A DNA stretch of 64,000 nt, taken from Anaerobacterium chartisolvens. GTDB lineage: Bacteria > Bacillota > Clostridia > Acetivibrionales > DSM-27016. Of the stretch, positions 16,687 through 24,899 are shown in pieces. Numbering within the stretch: the stretch's first letter is position 1; each line of letters begins with the position of its first letter. The notes beneath the pieces are model-generated. The model was not told the DNA's origin, searched no databases, and worked only from the letters and a program-made list of their open reading frames with translations. Where the stretch lies: assembly GCF_003337415.1 (NCBI RefSeq), contig NZ_QPJT01000002.1:237385-301384 (forward strand), given 5' to 3'. The position numbers and the translations under genes are program-made.

Positions 16687-16770
16687 AAAAAAATATTCGA
16701 CATAAAACAACAAAATCCTTCATATTTTTTAGGCAAAGTAAAAATTTTTTTGTAAAAATGGAAGCCCCCT

Positions 16771-17331
16771 TTAAAATTGTACAAGCGAGTACAGCTCATC
16801 CTTCTGATCCTGATTAACTCCTATGTATCTTAAGGTTATGCTGGGCGAGCTGTGGTTGAATGTGTCCATGATGAGGCCTATATTGTACCGGGAGGCTTTA
16901 TATGTCCAGTATCCCCAGGTTTTACGAAGGCTATGGGTTCCAAAGTTTTCAATGCCTATTATTTCAGCGGCTTCCTTTAACACGCGGTATGCTTGTATCC
17001 TGCTTAAATATTTGCCCTTTTTGCTCCAGAAGAAATATTCTCCCAAGGTTAAACTTTCATTTTTTACATAGTCCTCGATAGCATTTCGCAGGGCTGCATT
17101 GAGCTTGATTTTTTTCTCCTTCCCGGTTTTCTTTTCTTTTAAAATCAAATAATCCCGGAATTTACCGTTTTCACAGTAGACATCCTTCACCCTGACAGGA
17201 AGGACGTCACTTATCCTGAGTCCTGTGTTAAGGCCGAATTTAAAGAGCAGGGCATATTTAGCCTCTCTTCCTGACAGATAATAATACATTTGTTTGATTT
17301 TTACCTTGCTTCTGATGGGTTCAACGGTCAT
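16771..17331 (-). CDS. Fim-like tyrosine recombinase
   Basis: This 186-residue recombinase consists of the catalytic domain only, like the FimB/FimE inversion recombinases, and lacks the N-terminal arm-binding and core-binding domains of phage integrases. All active-site residues are visible: Arg in NTGLRISDVL, Lys in EKKTGKEKK, HSLR, His in FNHSSPS and the nucleophile Tyr in LRYIG. The gene lies entirely between two 35-bp inverted repeats. Its start has TAGGGGGG upstream, and an AT-rich stretch (17345-17465) with TTGACT followed by TATAAAT-like sequence could be its promoter, close to the right repeat. No terminator is visible downstream inside the element. Confidence 0.9.
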   Translation of the reverse strand: MTVEPIRSKVKIKQMYYYLSGREAKYALLFKFGLNTGLRISDVLPVRVKDVYCENGKFRDYLILKEKKTGKEKKIKLNAALRNAIEDYVKNESLTLGEYFFWSKKGKYLSRIQAYRVLKEAAEIIGIENFGTHSLRKTWGYWTYKASRYNIGLIMDTFNHSSPSITLRYIGVNQDQKDELYSLVQF

Positions 17332-17468
17332 CTGGTACCCCCCTAGTTATACATCTAATTAGGCATAATACATAAAAAACATTACATAAATATATTAACA
17401 TAAATTTATACTTAATTATCATTATAGTCAATATATAAATAAATTAAAGCGTTTTATAAGTATATCTA

Positions 17469-17503
17469 ATGTAACAAAATAGTAATATAGTTACATTATA
17501 TAA
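17469..17503 (-). repeat. Right inverted repeat / recombination site of the recombinase element
   Basis: Inverted copy of 16652-16686. Its own dyad is strong: TAATGTAAC and GTTACATTA flank 14 bp, of which the central 8 bp are ATAGTAAT. The two sites are inverted relative to each other, so recombination between them would invert the roughly 0.8-kb segment rather than excise it. The repeat ends about 118 bp before cheY. Confidence 0.85.
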
Positions 17504-17620
17504 TAAAATGACAGAACAATATTTATTATCCGGCAGGGAGTTCAATAAATGCTTTTATTGACATGCTTGAAGTGAAATGAAAAGATGAAAAGAAAAATAG
17601 TAACGTGAGGACGGGCGCTT

Positions 17621-17980
17621 ATGAAGAGGGTTTTGGTAGTTGATGATGCGGCCTTTATGAGAATGGCGATAAAGGAGATGCTGAATAAAAATGGATTTGA
17701 AGTGGTGGGAGAAGCGGAAAATGGATATACCGCTGTCAGAAGGTTTAAAGAGCTAAAGCCTGATGTTGTGACAATAGACATTACAATGCCTGAAATGACG
17801 GGCATTGAAGCATTAAAGCTAATAAAGGAGTTTGACCCCGGAGCAGTAGCCGTGATGGTCTCCGCTATGGGGCAGGAGTCAATGGTGAGGGAAGCAATAG
17901 CCGCCGGAGCCAAATCTTTTATTGTAAAGCCTTTTAAGGAAGAGCATATGATACAAATTCTTAACAAGGTATTGCTGTAA
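17621..17980 (+). CDS. cheY: Chemotaxis response regulator CheY
   Basis: A 119-residue single receiver domain with the acidic pair in VLVVDDAAFM, the phospho-acceptor Asp in VTIDITMPEM (about residue 53), the switch Ser in MVSAMGQ and the conserved Lys in IVKPFKE. It carries the phosphoryl signal from CheA to the flagellar motor. GTGAGGA precedes the ATG. It is the first gene of the chemotaxis cluster and the first gene beyond the right inverted repeat of the recombinase element. Confidence 0.93.
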   Translation: MKRVLVVDDAAFMRMAIKEMLNKNGFEVVGEAENGYTAVRRFKELKPDVVTIDITMPEMTGIEALKLIKEFDPGAVAVMVSAMGQESMVREAIAAGAKSFIVKPFKEEHMIQILNKVLL

Positions 17981-18016
17981 AAAATATAAATATGAACACT
18001 AAGGGGCTGATGTACA

Positions 18017-20098
18017 ATGAAATATTCAAATGAGCCCATGCTTGATATGTTTATTTTTGAAACTACCCAGCTTATTGAACAGCTTGAGACAGCCATATTA
18101 TCCAGTGAAAAATCGAACTGCTATACTCAGGCTGCAATAAATGAGATATTCAGAATTATGCATACCATTAAGGGCTGCTCTGCAATGATGCTGCTCGACG
18201 ATATATCATCTCTGGCCCATGCCATAGAGGATCTTTTTTATTTCCTTCGAGAAGAAAAGCCTCAGAATGTGGATTGTTGCACGCTTTCAGACCTGGTTCT
18301 TGAGGGAGTGGATTTTGTAAAGGTTGAAATGGAAAAAATCAAAAACGGTGATGCCGCAGATGGGAAGGCTTATTCCCTGATTGATAATATTAAGGCTTTT
18401 TTAGCTGTATTGAAGCACAGTAACACCTCCGGGGCACCTGCAGATACTAAAGAGCATAACAGTGAAAAATGGCATAAGAATTGTGTGAGCAGGGAAGCAG
18501 CCCCGCCTTCTGCGGCAATAAACTTCTTTAAAGCGGTTATATTCTTTGAGGAAGGCTGTGAAATGGAGAATATCCGGGCTTTTGAGGTTGTTCATAATCT
18601 TAAGGGGATTGCGGATGAGGTATACCATATTCCCGAAAACATAACCGACAATAGCAAAAGCTCGGAGATCATACAAAGGGAAGGCTTTAAGCTGTACATA
18701 ACAACACATTACCCGTATGAGCAGCTTTATGAGCTTTTAATGCGGACGGTGCTTCTAAAAAAGCTTGAGCTTACTGAGGCGGAAAGCAGGGATGATATAC
18801 CGGCTCTATCTCAGGCAGCACATGAGATGTGCGCCAGAGTCTCTGAAGATGGGAGCCCAGGCAAAGGGGGAAACGGGCAAAGAGAAGCGGATTATGCAGA
18901 AGCTCAGCATGTTTCAATACACAACAGCATTATAAGCGTAAATGTAAATAAGCTGGACAGGCTGATGGATAGGATAGGAGAAATGGTCATTGCAGAGGCA
19001 ATGGTGGTGCAAAACCCCGATCTTAAAGGTATGCAGATGGATAATTTTCAGAAGGCCGCGTGGCAGCTCAACAAGATAGTGGGTGAGATACAGGACATGG
19101 TAATGTCCATCCGAATGGTTCCTCTCGCCGATACCTTTAACAAAATGCATCGCATTGTGCGTGATATGTGTAGAAAGCTTGATAAGGAGGTAGAGCTTGA
19201 AATAACCGGCGAAGAAACCGAGGTTGACAAGAATATAATCGAGCACATCTCCGACCCTCTGATGCATCTTATAAGAAACTCGATTGATCATGGAATAGAA
19301 CCTCCCGAAGAGAGAAAGGCTGCTGGAAAGCCTCATTCCGGCAGAATTGCTCTTGAGGCCAGAAATGCGGGAAGCGACGTGCTTATAATAGTAAAGGACG
19401 ACGGAAGGGGCTTAAACCGGGAAAGGATACTCACAAAGGCAAGGGAAAATGACCTGCTGCTTAAGCCCGAAGATGACATGAGCGACAGAGAAATATTCAG
19501 CCTCATTTTTCTTGCGGGCTTTTCCACAAAGGACGGCGTTTCTGAGTACAGCGGGCGCGGTGTTGGACTGGATGTTGTAACAAAAAACATTGAGAAGGTG
19601 GGAGGCTCTGTTCAGGTGGACAGCGTAATGGGCAGAGGCACCTCTATTACTATGAAAATACCTCTGACGCTGGCAATTATAGATGGTATGAATATACAGG
19701 TAGGCAGCGCCCGCTATACTATACCCATAATATCTATAATGCAATCCTTCAGACCCGCAGAGAACGATATTATTACAGACCCCGACGGAAATGAAATGGT
19801 TATGCTTCGCGGATGCTGCTATCCTGTGCTTCGCCTGCATGAGCATTTTAATGTAAGGACAGAAATAACGGAATTCACAAAAGGGATATTTATTATGGTG
19901 GAGTCGGAGCATAAAGTGCTTTGCATATTCGCCGATGAGCTGCTGGGACAGCAGCAGGTGGTTATTAAGGCGCTTCCGGCGTATATACGCAGCTCGGGGA
20001 AAACGAGGGGGCTGGCGGGCTGCACTCTGCTGGGAGACGGAAGCATAAGCCTTATTGTAGATATTGCGGGACTGGCAGGCTTGTCTGAACCGGGATGA
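18017..20098 (+). CDS. cheA: Chemotaxis histidine kinase CheA
   Basis: A 693-residue kinase. The domains in order are the Hpt domain with phospho-accepting His in IMHTIKGCS (about residue 48), a poorly conserved middle segment that may hold the CheY-binding region, the dimerisation helices (MDRIGEMVIAEAMV), the GHKL ATPase (HLIRNSIDHGIE, VKDDGRGLNRE, GRGVGLDVV) and a C-terminal CheW-like domain. It receives signals from MCP arrays through CheW and phosphorylates CheY and CheB. It follows cheY by 36 bp. Confidence 0.95.
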   Translation: MKYSNEPMLDMFIFETTQLIEQLETAILSSEKSNCYTQAAINEIFRIMHTIKGCSAMMLLDDISSLAHAIEDLFYFLREEKPQNVDCCTLSDLVLEGVDFVKVEMEKIKNGDAADGKAYSLIDNIKAFLAVLKHSNTSGAPADTKEHNSEKWHKNCVSREAAPPSAAINFFKAVIFFEEGCEMENIRAFEVVHNLKGIADEVYHIPENITDNSKSSEIIQREGFKLYITTHYPYEQLYELLMRTVLLKKLELTEAESRDDIPALSQAAHEMCARVSEDGSPGKGGNGQREADYAEAQHVSIHNSIISVNVNKLDRLMDRIGEMVIAEAMVVQNPDLKGMQMDNFQKAAWQLNKIVGEIQDMVMSIRMVPLADTFNKMHRIVRDMCRKLDKEVELEITGEETEVDKNIIEHISDPLMHLIRNSIDHGIEPPEERKAAGKPHSGRIALEARNAGSDVLIIVKDDGRGLNRERILTKARENDLLLKPEDDMSDREIFSLIFLAGFSTKDGVSEYSGRGVGLDVVTKNIEKVGGSVQVDSVMGRGTSITMKIPLTLAIIDGMNIQVGSARYTIPIISIMQSFRPAENDIITDPDGNEMVMLRGCCYPVLRLHEHFNVRTEITEFTKGIFIMVESEHKVLCIFADELLGQQQVVIKALPAYIRSSGKTRGLAGCTLLGDGSISLIVDIAGLAGLSEPG

Positions 20099-20150
20099 TT
20101 AATATAACAGCTTACGCTATATAGTTTAGGCTTTTGCATATCGGATAACA

Positions 20151-20335
20151 GAGGATGTAAAATAATATCCTCCATAATAATTTCTACTCTAACTATAAAA
20201 GCATGTATACCTGTAGAAGGCGCTTGTGAGTTTAATTAGCTGAAATTATATCCCGGTCACGCATTCCGGGGAAATTATTATTCCGGATATTATTTTACAT
20301 TCTTTATTAGATAGTTTATATCCTAATTTATATAA
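20151..20335. repeat. Structured intergenic element family A, copy 2
   Basis: Second copy of the element at 5667-5850, in the same orientation. Outer arms are 20153-20170 and 20284-20301; the inner stem joins 20174-20184 to 20271-20281 and carries T-A where copy 1 has G-C. A CCCGG...CCGGG hairpin inside it is not kept in copy 1. It ends about 20 bp before cheW and has no terminator-type T run, so cheA-cheW readthrough remains possible. Confidence 0.75.
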
Positions 20336-20355
20336 GCTACAAAGGAGATGAAAGC

Positions 20356-20850
20356 ATGTCAAATACGGTTGAAAATGTTATGGAAATGGAGGAGGATACC
20401 CAGAAGGGCAGATTCTTGACCTTCTCACTGGATAGGGAAAGCTTTGGAATAGAAATCAAATATGTAACGGAGATCATAGGAATTCAGACTATAACTGAAA
20501 TCCCGGAGCTTCCGGAGTATGTGAAAGGCATAATCAATTTAAGAGGCAAAATAATTCCTGTAATGGATGTCAGGCTTCGATTTAAAAAACAGTCAAGGGA
20601 ATATAATGACAGAACCTGCGTGATTGTTGTGGATATCAACGATATATCCATAGGCCTTATTGTCGATAGTGTTTCTGAGGTTCTTGCAATTCCCGAACAG
20701 GATATTGTCGAGCCGCCTAAAATGAATAAGGGCCTTAGCAATAGGTATATAAAGATGATAGCCAAGGTTGGAAATGACGTCAAGCTGCTGCTGGATTGTG
20801 AAAAGCTGCTGACCGGGGATGAACTGGAGGATTTGGGGAAGGTATTGTAA
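20356..20850 (+). CDS. cheW: Chemotaxis coupling protein CheW
   Basis: A 164-residue CheW-domain protein with the usual blocks FSLDRESFGIEIKYVTEII, LPEYVKGIINLRGKIIPVMD and VDSVSEVLAIP. It links MCP receptors to CheA at the membrane. AAAGGAG supports the ATG at 20356. It is separated from cheA by the family A element but remains in the same transcription direction as the rest of the cluster. Confidence 0.94.
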   Translation: MSNTVENVMEMEEDTQKGRFLTFSLDRESFGIEIKYVTEIIGIQTITEIPELPEYVKGIINLRGKIIPVMDVRLRFKKQSREYNDRTCVIVVDINDISIGLIVDSVSEVLAIPEQDIVEPPKMNKGLSNRYIKMIAKVGNDVKLLLDCEKLLTGDELEDLGKVL

Positions 20851-20881
20851 GAACAAAATTTATAAGTAAAGGCGGAGACAG

Positions 20882-22717
20882 ATGATGAAATGGTTTTATG
20901 ATTTAAAAATTGCTGTTAAGCTATTGACGGGTTTTATCGCTGTGGCTTTATTGGCGGGTGCGGTAGGAGTCTTCGGCATAATAAGGCTGAAGGACATTGA
21001 CCAAAGCTCTACAGCTATGTATGAACAAAATACAAAGCCTCTGGGGAATTTAGCCATAGCTGCTTCGGTATTTCAGAGGGTACGCTTGAATGTAAGAAAC
21101 ATTGTTATTGACACGGGCAATATTCGGCAGTATAGTGACAAAATCGAGGAATTCAATACACAGATATATAAGCAGCTTGAAGAGTATAAGCTCGGGATCT
21201 CCTCCTCTGAAGAAAGAGAGGATCTGGACACGCTTTTAGTGCTGCTGGAAGAATTAAAACCTCTAAGGGAAAGGGTTATCAGCCTTGCGTCGTCAGGACA
21301 GACAGAGAATGCAAAAAACTTTATGCTGACACAAACCGACCCTGTTTCCCAAAAAATTGATGAACAGATAAATAAGCTTTTAACCTATAACATTGAGATG
21401 GGCGACAGCATTTCAAAGAACAATACTTTGCAGGCAAACGCGGCGGTTGTAATAATGATAGTAATTGTAATAGCTGCCGTAATCATCTCCTTTGTGCTTG
21501 GACTATTTATATCGCGCATTATAAGCAAGCCGGTGAACCAAATGGTTTACGCCGCTGACAAGCTTGCGGTGGGGGATGTAAACGTAAATGTTGAGGCTGA
21601 TTTTAAGGATGAAATAGGGAGCCTTGCAGAGTCCTTTGCAAGGATGATAGCAAGCATTCGCGAGCAGGCAATGACCGCTGAAAGAATAGCGTCGGGCGAC
21701 CTTACCGCAGAGGTGAATGTGAGATCGGAAAACGACCTGCTTGGCAAGAAGCTGTCTGAAATGGTGGAAAAGAATAATGAAATTCTCTCCAATATTGCTT
21801 CCGCTTCAGAGCAGGTGGCAGCAGGCTCAAAGCAGGTTTCCGATTCAAGCATAGCGCTCTCTCAGGGAGCAACGGAGCAGGCCAGCTCAATAGAAGAGCT
21901 GACGGCCTCTCTCGAGGAGATATCCTCACAGACTAAATTAAATGCGCAAAATGCCAATCAGGCAAATGAACTGGCCGAAGCAGCTAAATCAAATGCCGCG
22001 CAGGGTAATACCCGGATGAATGAAATGCTTAAGGCTATGGAAGAAATCAATGACTCCTCGGCCAATATCTCAAAAATTATAAAGGTTATAGACGAAATAG
22101 CCTTCCAAACCAACATACTTGCGTTAAACGCCGCTGTTGAGGCGGCAAGAGCGGGACAGCACGGCAAGGGCTTCGCCGTGGTGGCGGAGGAGGTGCGAAA
22201 CCTTGCGGCAAGGTCTGCTAACGCAGCAAAAGAGACTACGGACATGATTGAAAGCTCAATCAAAAAGGTGGAGGGCGGCACAAAAATCGCGAGGGATACC
22301 GCAGATGCATTAAACAAAATTGTGGGTGATGTGGCAAGGGTTTCTGAGCTTGTAAACGATATTGCAGTGGCATCTGGTGAGCAGGCAACGGGAATTGCAC
22401 AGATAAATCAGGGAGTTATGCAGGTATCGCAGGTTGTCCAGACCAATTCTGCCACTTCGGAGGAAAGCGCCGCGGCAAGTGAAGAGCTGTCAAGCCAGGC
22501 TGAGCTGCTGAGAGAATCGGTTAGCAGATTTAAGCTTAAAAAGGTTGTTCATACATACGGCAAGTTTGAAGAAATTAACCCTGAGATCTTAAAGATGCTG
22601 GAAGACATGGCGGATAAGAAAAAAGCAGGGAAGGTCAAGAATGAGGAAGAGGAGGATGAGGAGTATTCTCTAAAACCCAAAATTGAATTGGGAGACAGGG
22701 GCTTTGGCAAATATTGA
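20882..22717 (+). CDS. Methyl-accepting chemotaxis protein
   Basis: A 611-residue transmembrane receptor. TM1 is at about residues 12-32, followed by a periplasmic-side four-helix-bundle-type ligand domain, TM2 at about 186-212, a HAMP domain (SRIISKPVNQMVYAADKLAVGD) and a long cytoplasmic methylation and signalling coiled coil whose hairpin tip contains IDEIAFQTNILALNAAVEAA. The C-terminus is acidic (EEEEDEEYSL). The ligand cannot be read from sequence. Its place between cheW and cheR suggests it is a principal receptor of this array. Confidence 0.93.
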   Translation: MMKWFYDLKIAVKLLTGFIAVALLAGAVGVFGIIRLKDIDQSSTAMYEQNTKPLGNLAIAASVFQRVRLNVRNIVIDTGNIRQYSDKIEEFNTQIYKQLEEYKLGISSSEEREDLDTLLVLLEELKPLRERVISLASSGQTENAKNFMLTQTDPVSQKIDEQINKLLTYNIEMGDSISKNNTLQANAAVVIMIVIVIAAVIISFVLGLFISRIISKPVNQMVYAADKLAVGDVNVNVEADFKDEIGSLAESFARMIASIREQAMTAERIASGDLTAEVNVRSENDLLGKKLSEMVEKNNEILSNIASASEQVAAGSKQVSDSSIALSQGATEQASSIEELTASLEEISSQTKLNAQNANQANELAEAAKSNAAQGNTRMNEMLKAMEEINDSSANISKIIKVIDEIAFQTNILALNAAVEAARAGQHGKGFAVVAEEVRNLAARSANAAKETTDMIESSIKKVEGGTKIARDTADALNKIVGDVARVSELVNDIAVASGEQATGIAQINQGVMQVSQVVQTNSATSEESAAASEELSSQAELLRESVSRFKLKKVVHTYGKFEEINPEILKMLEDMADKKKAGKVKNEEEEDEEYSLKPKIELGDRGFGKY

Positions 22718-22730
22718 TAAATTTAAATTT

Positions 22731-22770
22731 TAAATATATGGCAACAGCAGGTGGAGCAAATGCGTACAAT
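22731..22770 (+). repeat. Direct repeat (left) duplicating the cheR start region
   Basis: Forty bases identical to 22946-22985. The copy includes the GGTGGAG ribosome site and the ATGCGTACAAT start of cheR. Here the frame runs into the inserted element and stops after about 33 codons. Confidence 0.9.
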
Positions 22771-22784
22771 GTATTATAAAAATC

Positions 22785-22873
22785 GTAGGGGCAGACCTGC
22801 GTGTCTGCCCTTAAATTGCCTGAAAACGCGGAACATACAGAAATTCAGGGCAGACACATAGGTCTGCCCCTAC
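22785..22873. mobile_element. Small inverted-repeat element (MITE/REP-like)
   Basis: GTAGGGGCAGACC at 22785 and GGTCTGCCCCTAC ending at 22873 are the outer parts of 26-bp inverted repeats with two mismatches (GTAGGGGCAGACCTGCGTG on the left). The element lies between the two 40-bp direct repeats, in the gap between mcp and cheR. It encodes nothing evident. Confidence 0.75.
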
Positions 22874-22945
22874 CTCAAATAATATATAAATATGTTGAAA
22901 TGAAATTATGGAAAAATGATTATTATAATCAGCAGATTTTATTGC

Positions 22946-22985
22946 TAAATATATGGCAACAGCAGGTGGAGCAAATGCGTACAAT
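22946..22985 (+). repeat. Direct repeat (right) containing the functional cheR start
   Basis: Second copy of the 40-bp repeat. Its ATG at 22975 opens the intact cheR frame. The 215-bp spacing equals one copy plus the inserted sequence. Confidence 0.9.
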
Positions 22986-23799
22986 TACTAAAACGGAATT
23001 TAAAAAGCTGGCGGGCTATATAAAGAAAAATTACGGCATAAATTTAAAGGAGGAAAAGCTGTCGCTTGTAACGGGCAGGCTTAATAACCTTCTGGCGCAG
23101 AAAAGCCTGAGCAGCTTTTCCGAATATTATGATTATGTTATATCGGATAAAACCGGTGGCGCCGCAACCGCCATGATCAATAAAATCACTACCAACCACA
23201 CCTTTTTTATGAGAGAGGCCGATCATTTCCGTTACTTTAAGGAAAAGGTGCTTCCATGGCTGAAAAGCACCGTAAAAGACAGGGACTTAAGGATATGGAG
23301 CGCGGGGTGCTCCACAGGGGAAGAGCCCTATACCCTTGCAATGCTTACAGACGAATTCTTCGGAAATGAAAAAATGTGGTGGGATACAAGGATACTGGCA
23401 ACAGATATATCTGAAAGGGTTCTCTGTGGGGCGGAAAAAGGCATTTACAGCAATGAGGATATGGAAGCCCTCCCATATTGCTGGAAAACCAACTATTTTA
23501 AAAAATTAGAAAGAGGACAATTTGTTATCACAGACAGAATAAAAAATGACGTTATATATAGAAGGCTTAACCTTATGGATGCGGCTTTTCCATTTAAAAA
23601 GAAGCTTCATGTTATATTCTGCCGGAACGTAATGATTTATTTTGACAGCCAGACAAGGCAGGAGCTGGTCAATAAGTTTTACGACCTGACTGAGTACGGG
23701 GGATATTTGTTTATAGGGCATTCGGAGTCTTTAATAAGAGAGCATACAAAATACAAATACGTTATGCCGGCTGTTTACAGAAAGGTGCATATGGCATGA
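22975..23799 (+). CDS. cheR: Chemotaxis methyltransferase CheR
   Basis: A 274-residue S-adenosylmethionine-dependent methyltransferase that methylates glutamates of MCPs. An N-terminal helical domain is followed by the AdoMet site (WSAGCSTGEEPYTLAM), ILATDISERVL and IFCRNVMIYFD. The ATG at 22975 was preferred because GGTGGAG lies just upstream and the family starts with a similar TEFxKLxxYI segment. The frame extends upstream to 22801 only through the inserted repeat element. It overlaps cheB by 4 bp. Confidence 0.93.
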   Translation: MRTITKTEFKKLAGYIKKNYGINLKEEKLSLVTGRLNNLLAQKSLSSFSEYYDYVISDKTGGAATAMINKITTNHTFFMREADHFRYFKEKVLPWLKSTVKDRDLRIWSAGCSTGEEPYTLAMLTDEFFGNEKMWWDTRILATDISERVLCGAEKGIYSNEDMEALPYCWKTNYFKKLERGQFVITDRIKNDVIYRRLNLMDAAFPFKKKLHVIFCRNVMIYFDSQTRQELVNKFYDLTEYGGYLFIGHSESLIREHTKYKYVMPAVYRKVHMA

Positions 23800-24821
23800 A
23801 TTTAAAGAAAAGAATAAGGGTTTTGGTTGTTGATGATTCCATAGTGTTCAGGGAGGTATTATCAAGGGGCATAGCCTCAGATCCCAATATAGAGGTTGTA
23901 GCTATGGCGTCTGATCCCTTTGACGCAAGGGACAAAATCATAAAATACCGACCCGACGTTATGACCTGCGATGTGGAAATGCCCAAAATGAACGGTATTG
24001 AGTTTATCAAAAGGCTTATGCCTCAGTACCCCCTTCCCGTAGTTGTAGTCAGTACTGTCAGTGAAGCTGTTTTTAGAGCAATGGCTGCCGGAGCGGTAGA
24101 TTTTGTGAGCAAGCCCGACGCTAAGTCTGACAAGAGCTTAAATGCCTTTACCAGTGAGCTTGTGATTAAAATTAAAATAGCCTCAGCCGCAAATGTGGCA
24201 AACAGGGAGCCCGGCAATATCCGGAATTTGATTTCGGGAAATAGCCGTGATACAAGCATACAAATAATTGCGATAGGGGCCTCAACAGGTGGGACGGAGG
24301 CCATTTTCAGCATCCTTAAATGCTTTCCTGAAAGCGTGCCCGGTATTGTTATTGCGCAGCATATTCCCGCATCCTTTTCACGTATGTTTGCCGACAGGCT
24401 GGATAACTCGACCAGGCTGAAGGTAAGGGAGGCGCGGACGGGTGATTATGTTGAAAGGGGGCATGTTCTGATAGCCCCGGGGGACGAGCATATGAGAATA
24501 AAAAAGGCGGGAGACAAATACAGGGTTGAATGCTTTAAGGGGGACAAGGTAAACGGGCATTGTCCGTCGGTGGATGTGCTGTTTGAATCTGTTGCAAAGG
24601 AAGCGGGCTGCTGCTCTGTAGGAGTAATACTTACAGGAATGGGGTATGACGGGGCAAGAGGGCTTTTGTCCATGAAAAGGAAGGGTGCAAGGACTATAGG
24701 GCAGAATGCAGAGTCTTCAGTGGTATATGGAATGCCAAAGGTGGCATATGATATCGGAGGCGTTGAGAAGCAGGCCGCGCTGTGCGATATGCCTCGGGTA
24801 ATATATTCCATGCTTGGATAA
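23796..24821 (+). CDS. cheB: Chemotaxis protein-glutamate methylesterase CheB
   Basis: A 341-residue protein with an N-terminal receiver domain (VLVVDDSIVFRE, phospho-Asp in MTCDVEMPKMNG about residue 56) and a C-terminal methylesterase/deamidase domain with the catalytic Ser in GASTGGTEAI, His in IAQHIPASFS and Asp in ILTGMGYDGARG. It removes methyl groups from MCPs when phosphorylated by CheA. It is the last gene of the chemotaxis cluster and is coupled to cheR. Confidence 0.95.
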   Translation: MNLKKRIRVLVVDDSIVFREVLSRGIASDPNIEVVAMASDPFDARDKIIKYRPDVMTCDVEMPKMNGIEFIKRLMPQYPLPVVVVSTVSEAVFRAMAAGAVDFVSKPDAKSDKSLNAFTSELVIKIKIASAANVANREPGNIRNLISGNSRDTSIQIIAIGASTGGTEAIFSILKCFPESVPGIVIAQHIPASFSRMFADRLDNSTRLKVREARTGDYVERGHVLIAPGDEHMRIKKAGDKYRVECFKGDKVNGHCPSVDVLFESVAKEAGCCSVGVILTGMGYDGARGLLSMKRKGARTIGQNAESSVVYGMPKVAYDIGGVEKQAALCDMPRVIYSMLG

Positions 24822-24845
24822 GCGTTGGGGGATGAGCCGGAATGT

Positions 24846-24884
24846 AAAAAGAGCAGACAGCAAAATTTGCTGCCCGCTCTTTTT
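24846..24884. terminator. Bidirectional terminator between cheB and the phosphofructokinase gene
   Basis: AAAAAGAGC and GCTCTTTTT form the base of a hairpin extended by GCAAA/TTTGC inside. It lies between two convergent genes and has T runs on both strands. Confidence 0.85.
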
Positions 24885-24899
24885 AAAATATCTTCAGCT

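Noticed and set aside
16652-17503. Remnant prophage or integrative element because of the tyrosine recombinase
   Set aside because: No phage, excisionase or conjugation genes nearby, and the sites are inverted rather than direct repeats, so excision is not expected.
22801-22974. Upstream extension of cheR
   Set aside because: The extension reads through the inverted-repeat element and has no ribosome site; GGTGGAG before ATG 22975 marks the start.
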